A stretch of 64,000 nucleotides of DNA from Dipteris shenzhenensis. Taxonomy: Eukaryota > Polypodiophyta > Polypodiopsida > Gleicheniales. Positions within the stretch are counted from its first letter, which is position 1. Every line of letters starts with the position of its first letter. Below, one piece after another: positions 10,390-20,264 of the stretch. A model generated the notes under the pieces. The model ran no database searches. It was not told the origin of the DNA and saw nothing but the letters and a program-made list of their open reading frames with translations. Both the position numbers and the translations under genes were made by a program. Location of the stretch: the NCBI GenBank assembly GCA_047967505.1, contig CM106540.1. One strand, written 5' to 3'.

Positions 10390-10600
10390 GCTGGCGCGCG
10401 TGTCCGCCCCCTTGCCTAGCACAGTTGGGAGCTCCACGTGGTTGGAAGCTTGCCCCCCTGGGGGCTGCCCACGTTCGAATCCCTCTTGCATGGCCATGGG
10501 CACTTGTGCACCGTGGGGACGGAAGTGCAATGTGGTAGGGTAGCCGTCCTGAATTTCCATAGATTCTGACACACACAGGCTTAAGTTTTTTTGTTTTTGG
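10390..10600 (+). repeat. tRNA-derived SINE
   Basis: An A-box-like sequence, TAGCACAGTTGGGAGC (10417-10432), is followed about 40 bp later by a perfect B box, GTTCGAATCCC (10473-10483). Both have the spacing of a tRNA-type RNA polymerase III promoter. The sequence does not fold as a tRNA: the anticodon-arm region is a GC-rich run, and about 100 bp of unrelated sequence follow, ending in a T-rich tract (TTTTTTTGTTTTTGG) near 10590. T-rich ends occur in some plant SINEs such as Au. Exact ends and target duplications could not be set. It sits about 210 bp upstream of TOC34, in the opposite orientation. Confidence 0.65.
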
Positions 10601-10639
10601 CCTACCGTAGTTGCAAGTCATAGTTAAGGGTTTTGCAAA

Positions 10640-11703
10640 GCAAACAAACGAAAAACCTGACATTTACTTTATTTGGCTGAATTTGTATTTTCGTTGGTCA
10701 ATGTGGGCACGCCATGTTGGGCAATAACCACTACTACGCATAGTAGAACAACAAGTGTCCTCCATTCTTTGGATGCTGCTTGCATGCGCTTTCTTCGTGC
10801 TTCAAGTCTCGTTGCTATCTTCATGCATGCAGTTCGCAGTCGAAACTTCATTCCTCTCGCAACAATTGGAGAATAGCAGCAGCTTGATGCCGAGACCACT
10901 TCCCTTCAAGATAGCAAGTCGGTAGTAACAATTCAACAAGTGCAACAGCTTGATGGCGTATCCCAAATAGTGCAAGCTGCTTTGCCACCCGAGAGCATGG
11001 CGGTAGAACAAACCGAGCCTTTTTCGAAGAACAACAAAGATGACCGCAATGAGCACACACACACACTCCACTCCTCAGCTATCAACAGCAACTGCGCATT
11101 GTGCATTCATACGTCTGCTACAAGAATTCTACCTTCGTTGTCATCTGCTGCGAGGTCGATGAGATGAGAGACGATGGAAGGTACTGGTTTCCTACTCAAT
11201 CTTTCGATTTGTCAGATTGGCTTGACAATTGTTGCTTTTGTGATTGACATCGCTTCCCTTGTCGTAGCAGCAGGGATGCTATTAGCTTGACAATTGTTGC
11301 TTTTGCGATTGACATTGCTTCCCTTGTCGTAGCAGCAACAGGGATGCTATCATGCACGCTCGATCTTCCCAACTCCTCTAGTTCTAATCCACTACAGTCG
11401 TTGCTTCTACATTCCTTAACGTGGATAGAAATTCTTGCATTGGACGAGTTACATCTCTGCACCAGTGATGCTTGCAGACAGTCGTAGCTTCGCCATGCCT
11501 GCAGCACAATTCAACTGCTAAGCTAGAAAATCTCATTGCCTGACCTGCAAATCCCGTGGCGCAGAGCCTCCCAGCGCAACTCTCGTCAACAACCTTTGAA
11601 GATCGTCATGCTGAAGCGGGTCGACTATCTAGATTGAGCAAATTAAGGGTGCTCACGATTGGCCGACTTAAAAGAGTGTAGAAAACAACGCATTTGTTGA
11701 GGT
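10640..11703. other. Intergenic with 65-bp tandem duplication
   Basis: No gene was recognised. Two direct copies, 11221-11285 and 11286-11352, share CTTGACAATTGTTGCTTTTG and GTCGTAGCAGCA. Small open frames on both strands lack known motifs. The region ends at the GGT target duplication of the CACTA element (11701-11703). Confidence 0.6.
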
Positions 11704-11733
11704 CACAACAACACAAAGCAACTATAGACGCGC
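11704..11733 (+). repeat. Left terminal inverted repeat of CACTA element
   Basis: Starts CACAACAACACAAAGCAAC and is followed within the first 30 bp by TAGACGCGC. It matches the inverted right end at 27 of 30 positions. Confidence 0.9.
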
Positions 11734-11992
11734 TTGGTAGACGCACAAAATAGCGGGCGCGTCTATAGGCGTTGTTCTAGTAGAGAAATTATGGGTGCGT
11801 CTATTAGCGCGGCTAAATGCTCGTCTATTTGCGCGTCAATCACCGCGTTTATTTGCGCGTTAGACCAGAGAAAATACGGGCCCGTCTAACATCCCGTTTA
11901 TTAACGCGTTTATTTGCGCGTGTATTTGCGCGTTTATTTGCGCGTTTACACTGAGAATCAGACGCGCATTTAGACGCGTAAATAGACGCGCT
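11726..11992. repeat. Left subterminal repeat array (GACGCG/CGCGTTTAT)
   Basis: Many short direct and inverted motifs of the forms TAGACGCG, GCGCGTCTAT and CGCGTTTATTTG occur here, often about 14-16 bp apart (clearest at 11880-11950). Subterminal arrays of short motifs in CACTA elements are the binding sites of the TnpA-type protein. That role is inferred here from position. Confidence 0.85.
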
Positions 11993-12158
11993 CCAGAGAA
12001 TACAAAAAGTGAGATTTTGGTGTACATCATTGCTTTCCAAACATTGCCCATGATTACCAAAGCACATAATTTTTTGCAAGCCCACATATACAAGAATTAA
12101 GGGAAATGAGGAGAATGAGACAATATGTAAAATAGTTTTGCTAATATCAATTGTGGGG

Positions 12159-15100
12159 CTACGGTTCAATCTCATCCTCAATGAGATCAACCCTTGCCAA
12201 ACTATCTACTTCAAAATCCAAACAAGTGTTTAGATCTACAAATACATTCAACCCACTACTACTTGTGCCACTCATGTGCTCATCGAAATCAAGATCTCCA
12301 ATGGTAGGCTCGTCCTCACGAGTAATGCCGGCCTCAATATCTATATCTCCTCCTCTCTTGTATCACGGTCATCATCACGTCCATGGCCATGATCATCCTC
12401 CATATGCTCCATATTAGTAAATGTACTATACATCACTTTGGAACGTGGCATAATAGGTATGACATGCCACCACCTATTATTATCCACCATTGGTTGATAG
12501 ACAACCTAATTCAAACACAAATACAATCATGTTACTTTTCTTGCATCAAATATTTAAAAGCGAGTATTTTTATGTGTGCGCACAGTACCTGTTCACATTG
12601 TTGCGGTAGTATTAGTGTGTCCTTCCTACTTTGCCAAAACTTTGTGGAGTCAATAGTTACAAAGCCACTTGCATGGCGTTTGATTGTTGCATTAGGGCCT
12701 CTTTCCACCACGTCCTTAAACCACTTTACATCCAAAACATACACAAAGAAGCGTCGAAAGTCAAGCATAATGATATCTTGGATTATGCCACAATAATCAT
12801 CCATGACTCCATTGGCTCCCTCAAAGCTAGCAATGACGCCGCAATCTTGTGTGTTTCTCTTATCATCAATCCGTTGTGTTCGAAAATGCTTGCCCTCACA
12901 CCATATAGCATTGAACATAGTGCACTACACCAAGAAAAAATCAATTAAATAAGCAATCTAAATTATAAAAAGCTCCTAACTTATGCATAACATTCTATAT
13001 ACCGACCTTGCTCATGCATCCCCTAGCATACTCCCATTCTTCCATTGTGATATGCATCCCCTCGTCTTTCTCTGCTTTCTCCATTTCATCAAGTAGCCAA
13101 TCCACATGAATATCCTTTGGAAGTGCTCTTAGACGCTGAGGGTATGGCACACGAGATCCGTGGTGTGTACGAAAGAGGGCCCTTTCTTCTTGTCTTCTTG
13201 CCTTTGCATCCTCGTATCTTGTCACCCATCTTTTCATCACATCACTATTAAGCACGCAAAAGAGGTTGATACTATTACGCAACTCCGTGTCTATTACTTT
13301 GTTGCGTCCTTTTCCTTGAGGCACAATAGAGGTCATCCTTAGGTCTTCATCATCTCTCCATAGTCGTGGGAGAGAGCTATCCACATCAACAAGAAACTCA
13401 GAAATATATACAAGTGACTCTTGTACCAACCAACCCTCGGCCATGCTACCTTCGGGTCTTGCATTTTGTCTCACGAAGCCCTTCAAGGTCTTCATGAAGC
13501 GCTCGAGGAAGAACAACCATCGTGCATGTATAGTACCGCATATAGCAATCTCATCCACCAAATGCACTATGAGATGTAGTTGGCTTGTGAGAATAGAACG
13601 TGGAAATGTCTCCTCCACTAAACAAACCGCCTCCACTGACATAACTCGAGCATTCTCAAGCGTGGTGGGATCTATTTTCTTTGAGCTCACATACCTCACA
13701 AGCTCGCCCATCTTGTAAATACAATCTTTCACGTCCTTTGATGCACTACGTGAAATGCTAGTAGGTAGTATGAACTGAACCCGTGAGGAGGTGGTTGATT
13801 AGTTGCTTATAGCTATTCACTCACAAATTTGAAAGGAAAAAGATATTATGCATATAAAATACTTACTTGGAGCATCTTGTGCCAATCATGAGATTTCAAG
13901 CCATATAATTGCTCTACACCTCTTTTCTTGCTCTTTGTAAAGGCTCCCTTCAAACACCTCATGCATCCAGTGGGAGTACGAATTGTAGTAATAGCGCGCT
14001 TCACCGTCGCCATCTCTAGCTTTGATAACATCCATGGTGCACGAGGTAAAAAAACACGCCCATTTGGTCTCTCTTGAGGCCAAGCTTCACGCATCCTCCC
14101 TGTGGTACGTAGATCCTCCCTTATGCTTGCCGAATCTCGTGTCCCATTCAAATGCTCCCAAATGGCAGATGCCACATTCTTGAAGATATGCATGGGATCG
14201 AGCAGGTGATTGATCTTGAGGTGGGACCAATATGGTAAACGATAAAAGATGGAGTATCTAAACAAAATAAAGTGTTAGCGTGCAATCCTCACTTTCAACC
14301 AATATAGCCAATCTTTACTTCCAGCCAATAGTTACAAATCCTTACCGGCTCATGCCAAGTGGTGGAGGAGTCGTGGAACCGTCCCAAATTCTCATCCAAT
14401 CTCCCGCGGTGAGTGATTGTGGGAGGACTTCATTCCAAGGGGCAACATATCTAGGATGATCAGGTGGGAGAAATCGATGGTGATTCTCATAGATGACCTT
14501 ATTTAATGCGTCTGCCCGTGAGGCAACTAGCGAAGGACCACAAACAAGACATGCATGGTAACCCGATGTAGTGAGACCTGAAACAATAGATGCAATTAAG
14601 AGTGGAAGGTGGGTTTAGGGTGCCACGTCCTTGCCTATTCATAATTAAAAAATGCAATGCTTACCTGAACACTCGCCATAGCCTGGGAAGTCATGCATCG
14701 TCCACATCAAGACTGCTTTGCAGTTGAAGTCTCGTGACGAGGGAGACCTGCTCACATCATGCACCTCGATACCTCTCCAAAGTATCTCTAGCTCATCAAT
14801 CAAAGGCTCCAAATAAACATCAGGGTTTTTGACTTTATGTTTCCCTGGAATTAGAAGGGACAGCATGACATGTCCTTTCTTAATAGCCATAGAGGGTGGA
14901 AGATTGTAATTCACCAATACCACTGGCCATACACTGTAAGACGTGCTTTTGAGACCAAATGGGTTCACACCGTCCATACCCAATCCAAGTCTCAAGCTCC
15001 TAGGTTCTTCCTTGAAGCTTGGCCATGTGTCTTCAATATGCTTCCACGCAGGAGAGTCCGCGGGAGTTCTCCACTTGCCATCGGTTGATCGATGGGAGGA

Positions 15101-16176
15101 ATGCCATGACATGAGCTCTGCAATAGATTTGCACTTGAACATATGTTGGATGCGAGGGATTATGGGAAAATGTCGCAATACCTTACGAGGCACGTCCAAG
15201 GTTTTGAGATCTGCTCTATATCTTGCCTCTCCACAAGTAGGACACTCTCTTGCATCCTTATGTAGTCCACGAAACAAAACGCAATCGTTGACACATGCAT
15301 GGATGCGCTTGTAATCTAATCCTCCAAGAGAGGTCACATGTTGCCTTGCCATATCTCTTGAGGTCGGTAATTTATTCTCCCTTGGAAGCATTTTACACAA
15401 TAGCCTGCACGTGAACTGCACGTGAAGACCATAAATGAGGAAAAGCATTCGAGTAATTGACCCACGCGCATAATTCACCATGTTTGCAAAATCGACTTTA
15501 AAGCTTACTTGAGTAATGCATTCAAACTTGCATTGCTCCATCCATAGATGGTTTGCAAGTTTAGTAACTCAAGGGAGGCACGTAAAACAGAGAATGTGCA
15601 CCCCTCAAACAGTGGAGTCGATGCTGCGGTAAAAAGATCATCCTGCTCCATGCTATTATCCCTCCCTTGATGGACATATAAATCCCGCACCATATCATCA
15701 AACACCTCCTCCTCCACGGCTTCATGAGGTAATGGTGGAGGGCTACTATCACCATCACTCCATGCATCCGTAACGGTCCCTCCTGAAGATCCCACCTCAT
15801 ATCGCCGACGCTTCGCCTCCTCACGACGGGCATAGGGTAACATGTGCGGGTGTAGCACTGCATCCTGTATCAAATTAAAACGGGATCATTATAACTCAAA
15901 CATATGAACACCCATAGGTATCTCAATCAACCTTAACTTACAAATCCTTACCCTGTTTACGGTCACATCTCATTCTCCATACTTTGAGATATGATTGAGC
16001 GTAATCCTGCGTGCACGATACATGTTTCCTCGACATCGATCACACAGACATTTGATTTTTTGCTCCAACCACATTTCGCGATGGTGGATACGGAGGGATT
16101 CATCCTCACTGGAGCTGCTTGTTGAAGATGGAGACATCCTACAAACAAACAACCCACCAAATTTGCTCTTCTTCAA
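12159..16176 (-). pseudogene. CACTA transposase (Tnp2/TnpD type), eight exons
   Basis: This is the DDE-type enzyme that would cut and join the element ends. Exons inferred from GT-AG sites and protein continuity: 16176-15952, 15864-15509, 15404-14665, 14577-14346, 14257-13867, 13774-13017, 12924-12599 and 12505-12159. Exon 1 carries a transposase-associated Cys motif (CLCDRCRGNMYRARR, HISKYGE). Exon 3 has KMLPRENKLPTS, the block IHACVNDCVLFRG with CPTCGEARY, and LGLGMDGVNPFG (Transposase_21 signature). Exon 4 has a CLVC motif; exon 5 has HLKINHLLDPMHIFKNV. Exon 6 matches DUF4218 (FPRSILTSQLHLIVHLVDEI). Exon 7 matches DUF4216 (CGVIASF, DVKWFKDVV, KFWQSRKDTLILPQQCEQV). Oddities: an in-frame TGA at 15970-15972 and a frameshift near 12345. 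A start inside exon 2 would avoid the first stop. Confidence 0.85.
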
Positions 16177-16189
16177 ATGCTTAACTTAA

Positions 16190-17055
16190 AAAACTCTGTG
16201 TTGCGTCTATCGCCGCGTCTATCATCGCGTCTAAATGCCCGTCTACTCTGTGTATTTAAACGCGCCTGTAGACGCGCTAATAGACGCGTTTATAAACGCA
16301 TCTACTCTGTGTATTCAGACGCGACTATAGACGCGCTAATAGACGCGACTATACTCGCGACTTTTAAACCTGCTTTTCGGCGCGCCGCTCGCTTTGCTTT
16401 TCTTTTGACTACTTAAACTTCGCGAGCGGCTTTCTTTCTTCTTTATTAGCACTTCTATAGATTCGAAGCTCCCATACACAGTTCCAAGCTTTCACTCAAG
16501 ACAAAGGGACCGTACCTACACAGCTTGCTTCCAAGCCTAAAGAAGAGGAGGAGTACGAACAAGGAGAAGAAACAAGTTTGGAAAAGAAAGATCCTTCCAT
16601 ACCTTTTTCCAAGTAAGTCCTTTTGAAGTTGTTCTTGCTTGCTTTTTCCAATTTTGTACTTTTTCGCATCCACGAAACGCAGCATCTAGGTATGAGCGAC
16701 ACGTTCTTTTGTCGGGCGAAACGTCCTTTTCGACTTTTGAGTATTCTCGACTGTCGGAGCGCGTGTATAGAGGCATCTGAGGGCGTGTCTAAACGCGCAT
16801 CTACAGGCGCGTCTATATGCGCGTCTGGGTTGTTGCAGACACACACAGACGCGTATATAGACGCCCAAACAGATGCTCTGTTAAACGGAGTTTTAAACGA
16901 ATTGTTAGACGTGCTTTTAGACGCGCTTTTTAACGCACTGGTAGACGGATTGATGAACGGACTGTTAGACGCGCTTTTACTTGAATTGTTAAACGCTCTA
17001 TTAGACGCGTTTATAGACGCGAAGATTAGACGGGTCTATAGACGCGCTCTGACAG
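16190..17055. promoter_or_regulatory. Divergent intergenic region with internal GACGCG repeat arrays
   Basis: The two transposon genes are transcribed away from each other from this region. It contains two arrays of the motif found at the element ends. One (16200-16365) holds two copies of a block with ACTCTGTGTATT followed by ACGCG, GTAGACGCGCTAATAGACGCG. The other (16755-17050) holds many TAGACGCG and AAACGC units. Array position relative to both gene starts suggests that the repeat-binding protein also acts on the promoters. The second array is open in the plus frame but probably precedes the real start at 17130, since a CAG acceptor-like site lies at 17121-17123 after a T-run. Confidence 0.7.
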
Positions 17056-17129
17056 AGCCTCTTTTTTTTTTTTCCCCTTTCTTCTCAGCTCCCAAAGTAA
17101 TAGATTTGTTTATTTTTTTCCAGTTTAAC

Positions 17130-18580
17130 ATGTGGGGAGGAAGTGCTTCTAGCTCACCTGATCCGCGTGAATCGATATGGAAGGATTTATATAATATTTT
17201 AGGGCACCCTCCTAATCCTGCGGAGTTATACGGGTACATGACAGGTACCCTTAACACTCCCCAGGAGTCGGCACTACAGACTCCGAGCCACCCCACACCG
17301 CCTGAGATCACCCCAGCGGAGTCCGCACAGCCGTCTTATGCCCCGTCTTATGCCCCTTCCCCCGTACCGTCTTATGCCCCTTCCCCCATGCCGTCTTATG
17401 TCCCTTCTGCCATCCCGTCTTATGCCCCTTCCCCCATGCCTTCAGGAGGTCCTTCTGCCTCAGCGAGCCGTCGACGTACTCCCCAGCCGTCGAGACTCGG
17501 TTCTCCAGCTACGAGTGGTCAGCGTAGTCCTGCGCGGTCCCCAGCTACGAGTGGCCAGCGTACGAGCTCGACACGACAGGGTAGCAGGCATAGTAGCAGG
17601 GAGAGCGGTGGCAGATGCTGCTTTGGGCCATGTGGCGGTGAGGAGGAGGATGATTCAGATGATTTAGACGTGCCTCTGGGTGATGGTACGATTTATTATG
17701 ACATCACCCAGACAGGAGGCATCTTGATGGATGCGCGGGGGAAGGACATAATGGCCTTCGTGCGCTCTGTAATTGCTAACAATTACAGAGATTGCTTTAT
17801 CCACTATAAAGACCACCCAAAGAGGTTGGCTGATGAGACCCTCGCTACTGTTCGCTCTAGGTATCCTAACCCCCCCAATCGCCAGTTCACAGATAAATGG
17901 GGGAAGTCAAAGATTGTTACGATACTTAGCAATAAAAGATCTTCCCTTAAGAGGCAGGCACTAGCGGAGCTTGCCAGACTTGAGGCAGGTCAACCTCCAA
18001 GGGGCCCGCCCCACACCGCTCAGAAGCGTGAGTGGAAGAAGGCAATGAAGTCAGCGAGGGAGGAGCCCAGTCTGTAGCACGTGGAGGCACAGAGGATCCA
18101 GATGGAGGAGTATGGGAGCGCGCATTTTGGAGCAGGGGGTGTTGACTCATGGGAGGCCCAATTTGTAAGTATCGATCTCAAATTATATTGCTTATTTAGT
18201 TTATTAGGAGGTTGGTTGTTTCTTTGTACTAATCCCTCCACAAAGTGTATCGCGGTCATGCAGCTTGAGATCGTGGGCAGATACCCTACTCCAGTGGAGA
18301 CAGCCTACCACCGCCACCATCGCAGAGGAGATACATGGAGGCACTTCTATGATGACGGGTTGATTACTGAGGAGCAGTATACCCGAGCTACTGGACAGGC
18401 CCCCCAGGTATTTGAAAGTAATTAAATAATGCCAAAATTATAAGTAAAGATTTGATTTTTCATACATTGATATATGTTGTCCTTTGTTTACAGGGCGCCC
18501 CTGCACAAGACGACGAGGAAGACGAGGAAGGAGGTGCAGAAGGCAGCGCAGAAGGGAGCGTGGAAGGCAGCGAGGATTAG
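17130..18580 (+). pseudogene. Transposase_24/TnpA-like protein of CACTA element, three exons
   Basis: Proteins of this family accompany Tnp2 in plant CACTA elements and are thought to bind subterminal repeats. Exons 17130-18164, 18264-18407 and 18494-18580 join in phase. The N-terminus (MWGGSASSSPDPRES) is followed by a proline/serine/tyrosine-rich repeat region of about 45 residues (PSYAPSPMPSY units), a basic Ser/Arg linker and an acidic patch (EEEDDSDDLDVPL). The conserved core is GGILMDARGKDIMAFVRS, DCFIHYKDHPKRLADETL, FTDKWGKSKIVTILSNKRSS. Exon 2 supplies YRHHRRGDTWR-like residues (HHRRGDTWRHFYDDGLI) and exon 3 a short acidic tail. One in-frame TAG at 18075-18077 (codon 316) interrupts an otherwise open frame of about 421 codons. 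A stop this isolated suggests recent inactivation, or a sequencing difference. Confidence 0.85.
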
Positions 18581-18599
18581 TCATAGAAGTAGTGCTACT

Positions 18600-18760
18600 A
18601 TTCTTTTTTGTACTTAAAGCCATTGGCTTGGCTTCGTGCCTCTTGTATATAGACTCCTCTTATTTTTTGTACTTGAAGCCACATGACATGGCTTAGCTTC
18701 CTTATTTTTTGTACTTGGAGCCACATGACGTGGCTTAGCTTCGTGCTATATGTATATACA
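18600..18760 (+). repeat. Short repeats with hairpin potential 3' of the TnpA-like gene
   Basis: Three imperfect direct repeats begin at 18609, 18669 and 18711 with GTACTT-A/G-A/G-AGCCA. Each contains a small inverted repeat, clearest as AGCCACATGACATGGCT, that could form a hairpin with AGCCA/TGGCT arms. They lie directly after the stop codon, probably in the 3' UTR. Confidence 0.7.
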
Positions 18761-18934
18761 AGCACTTTTTGAGCTTTCAATTTTATTGCGTTTTGGAGTT
18801 GTAATATTTTATTTGGAATTGTAATTAAAATGCGGTTGGCTGTAAGAATTGAATTACAGAATGTGGATATGGGATTCTTGTAACTATATAGCATACACAA
18901 CATACACAGTATTCTGTAAAATTAAAAAAAAAAA

Positions 18935-19170
18935 AAGGCGCGTCTATCAGTGCGTTTAAAAACGCGTTTATATTCGCGTCTGTCTATTCGACTTGCGTCT
19001 ATACGTGCGTCTATCAAAGCGTTTATAGGCGCGTCTATTTACGCGTGTATGAGCGCGTCTATACGCGCGTAAGTCTGATATATAGACGCGCAATTAGATG
19101 CGGGTCTCCTGACGCGCAAATAGATGCGCCCGTAAGTTTTTTATTTAGTTCATGAAACGCGTCTGTGCGC
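18935..19170. repeat. Right subterminal repeat array of CACTA element
   Basis: After a poly(A) run the motif GCGCGTCTAT and variants recur from 18938 to 19180 (for example GGCGCGTCTATCAGTGCG, ATAGACGCGCAATTAGATGCG). It mirrors the left array. Confidence 0.85.
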
Positions 19171-19198
19171 GCGTCTATGGGTGCTTTGTCTTGTTGTG
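19169..19198 (-). repeat. Right terminal inverted repeat of CACTA element
   Basis: Read on the minus strand it starts CACAACAAGACAAAGCACC. It is followed outside by GGT (19199-19201), identical to the trinucleotide before the left end. Confidence 0.9.
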
Positions 19199-19201
19199 GG
19201 T

Positions 19202-20264
19202 GTCACGACTTGCTGTTCCTCCTCCTATGCTCATGCGTTTTTTAGGGCACGCTTGCATAGTTGTCTATATGCTCCATGCCTAGAAGCGTCTACTATAACA
19301 ACACCTCCTTCTAGCGTCTACTAGAACAACACCTCCTTCTAGCATTGCCACATTGTAGTATTGCCGGCATCTAGTATTCTAGTTTTGGTTCACATCCTCA
19401 CGGGTTGCCATATCTTAAGCTGGTCATTCTCTATAAAAGTTTTGATGTTGAGGAGTTCCAGTTGAAAAGCTTGAACGTTGAGGACGTCTGTAAGCATGAA
19501 TAGCTATGATGAGGAGCAGCAGCTATCAGGAGATTCCATGGAGACCAGCAGTAGCCAATTTGAAAAGGGTATGTGAAATGGAGAAGACGTGTTTCAACCT
19601 TCATTTTTCATCTTTCAAGTTTTCGAATTCCTAATTCTTTGAATCTTGATTGGAGATATGATGAGCATAGCGGAATCATGACTTGGTTGCGCCCAAGAAG
19701 TCACTTCTCGTTGTCGTGGTACCGTAGTTTCCGTTTTATGCTCCAACAGTTTATGAGTCTAAATATCAACCCAAGTGCTTTGCTAATCAAGTATTAACAA
19801 AGAAAAAGACAGCATCGTAGAAAGGAAATCAGAAGCTGATGTTGCTGCCTTGAATGCTCCCACCAATCGTGACACCATAGCTCATGTTCTTCGCACCGAT
19901 GGCAATGATCGAATGTGTGCATCTACAACTGATTCCTATTGCTGCTCTGCAAGGAGTCTTCTTTCTTCTCATTGTTTCTCCCTTTGCAAATGTTGCAAAA
20001 GTGTCTTCTATTGCCATTTTGATACTATGCCATTGCTTTACTTGGCCCGCAATCTGTTCCTCATGCCTTGACCACCTTTTCAGCTTTCCTATCTCACAGC
20101 CTCTGTCTGCTTCTCTTGCAAGCCATGGCAAGATGCATGCGAACATTAACACCATAGCCACGATCATTCCATAATAGAGCCAGAGAAGCTAGCTTATGAG
20201 GCAAGAAAAGAATAGAAGACAACTTACCCGAAAGATGAAAATGCTAAACCAAAGTCTATGCAAG
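19202..20264. other. Intergenic, unrecognised
   Basis: A 28-bp direct duplication lies at 19286-19341 (GCGTCTACTA-T/G-AACAACACC). A minus-strand frame of 112 codons at 20167-19829 starts with a hydrophobic segment (MIVAMVLMFACILPWLA) followed by a basic, Cys-containing tail. It has no family motif and no neighbour that supports it, so I do not call it a gene. Confidence 0.45.

Larger units (their letters stand above)
11704..19198. mobile_element. CACTA-superfamily (En/Spm-like) DNA transposon, complete
   Basis: The element is about 7.5 kb. The left end begins CACAACAACACAAAGCA; the right end, on the opposite strand, begins CACAACAAGACAAAGCA. Over the outer 30 bp I count 27 matches. The flanks are GGT at 11701-11703 and GGT at 19199-19201, the 3-bp target duplication expected of CACTA elements. 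Inside lie a minus-strand Tnp2-type transposase (12159-16176) and a divergent plus-strand gene of the transposase_24/TnpA type (17130-18580). GACGCG-containing repeats fill both subterminal regions and the space between the genes. Each gene has one visible in-frame stop and the transposase has a late frameshift, so this copy is probably not autonomous. Intact ends could still allow mobilisation in trans. Confidence 0.93.

Noticed and set aside
10400-10490. tRNA gene
   Set aside because: A and B boxes are present, but acceptor stem and anticodon arm cannot be folded, and the unit continues into a T-rich tail. A SINE fits better.
11704-19198. CRISPR-like array from the spaced GACGCG repeats
   Set aside because: The repeats are short, degenerate and in both orientations, without constant spacers, and lie in a eukaryotic transposon.
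19829-20167. 112-codon minus frame with a hydrophobic N-terminus
   Set aside because: No family motif, no splice or promoter context, and the surroundings are repeat-derived. Left as unrecognised.
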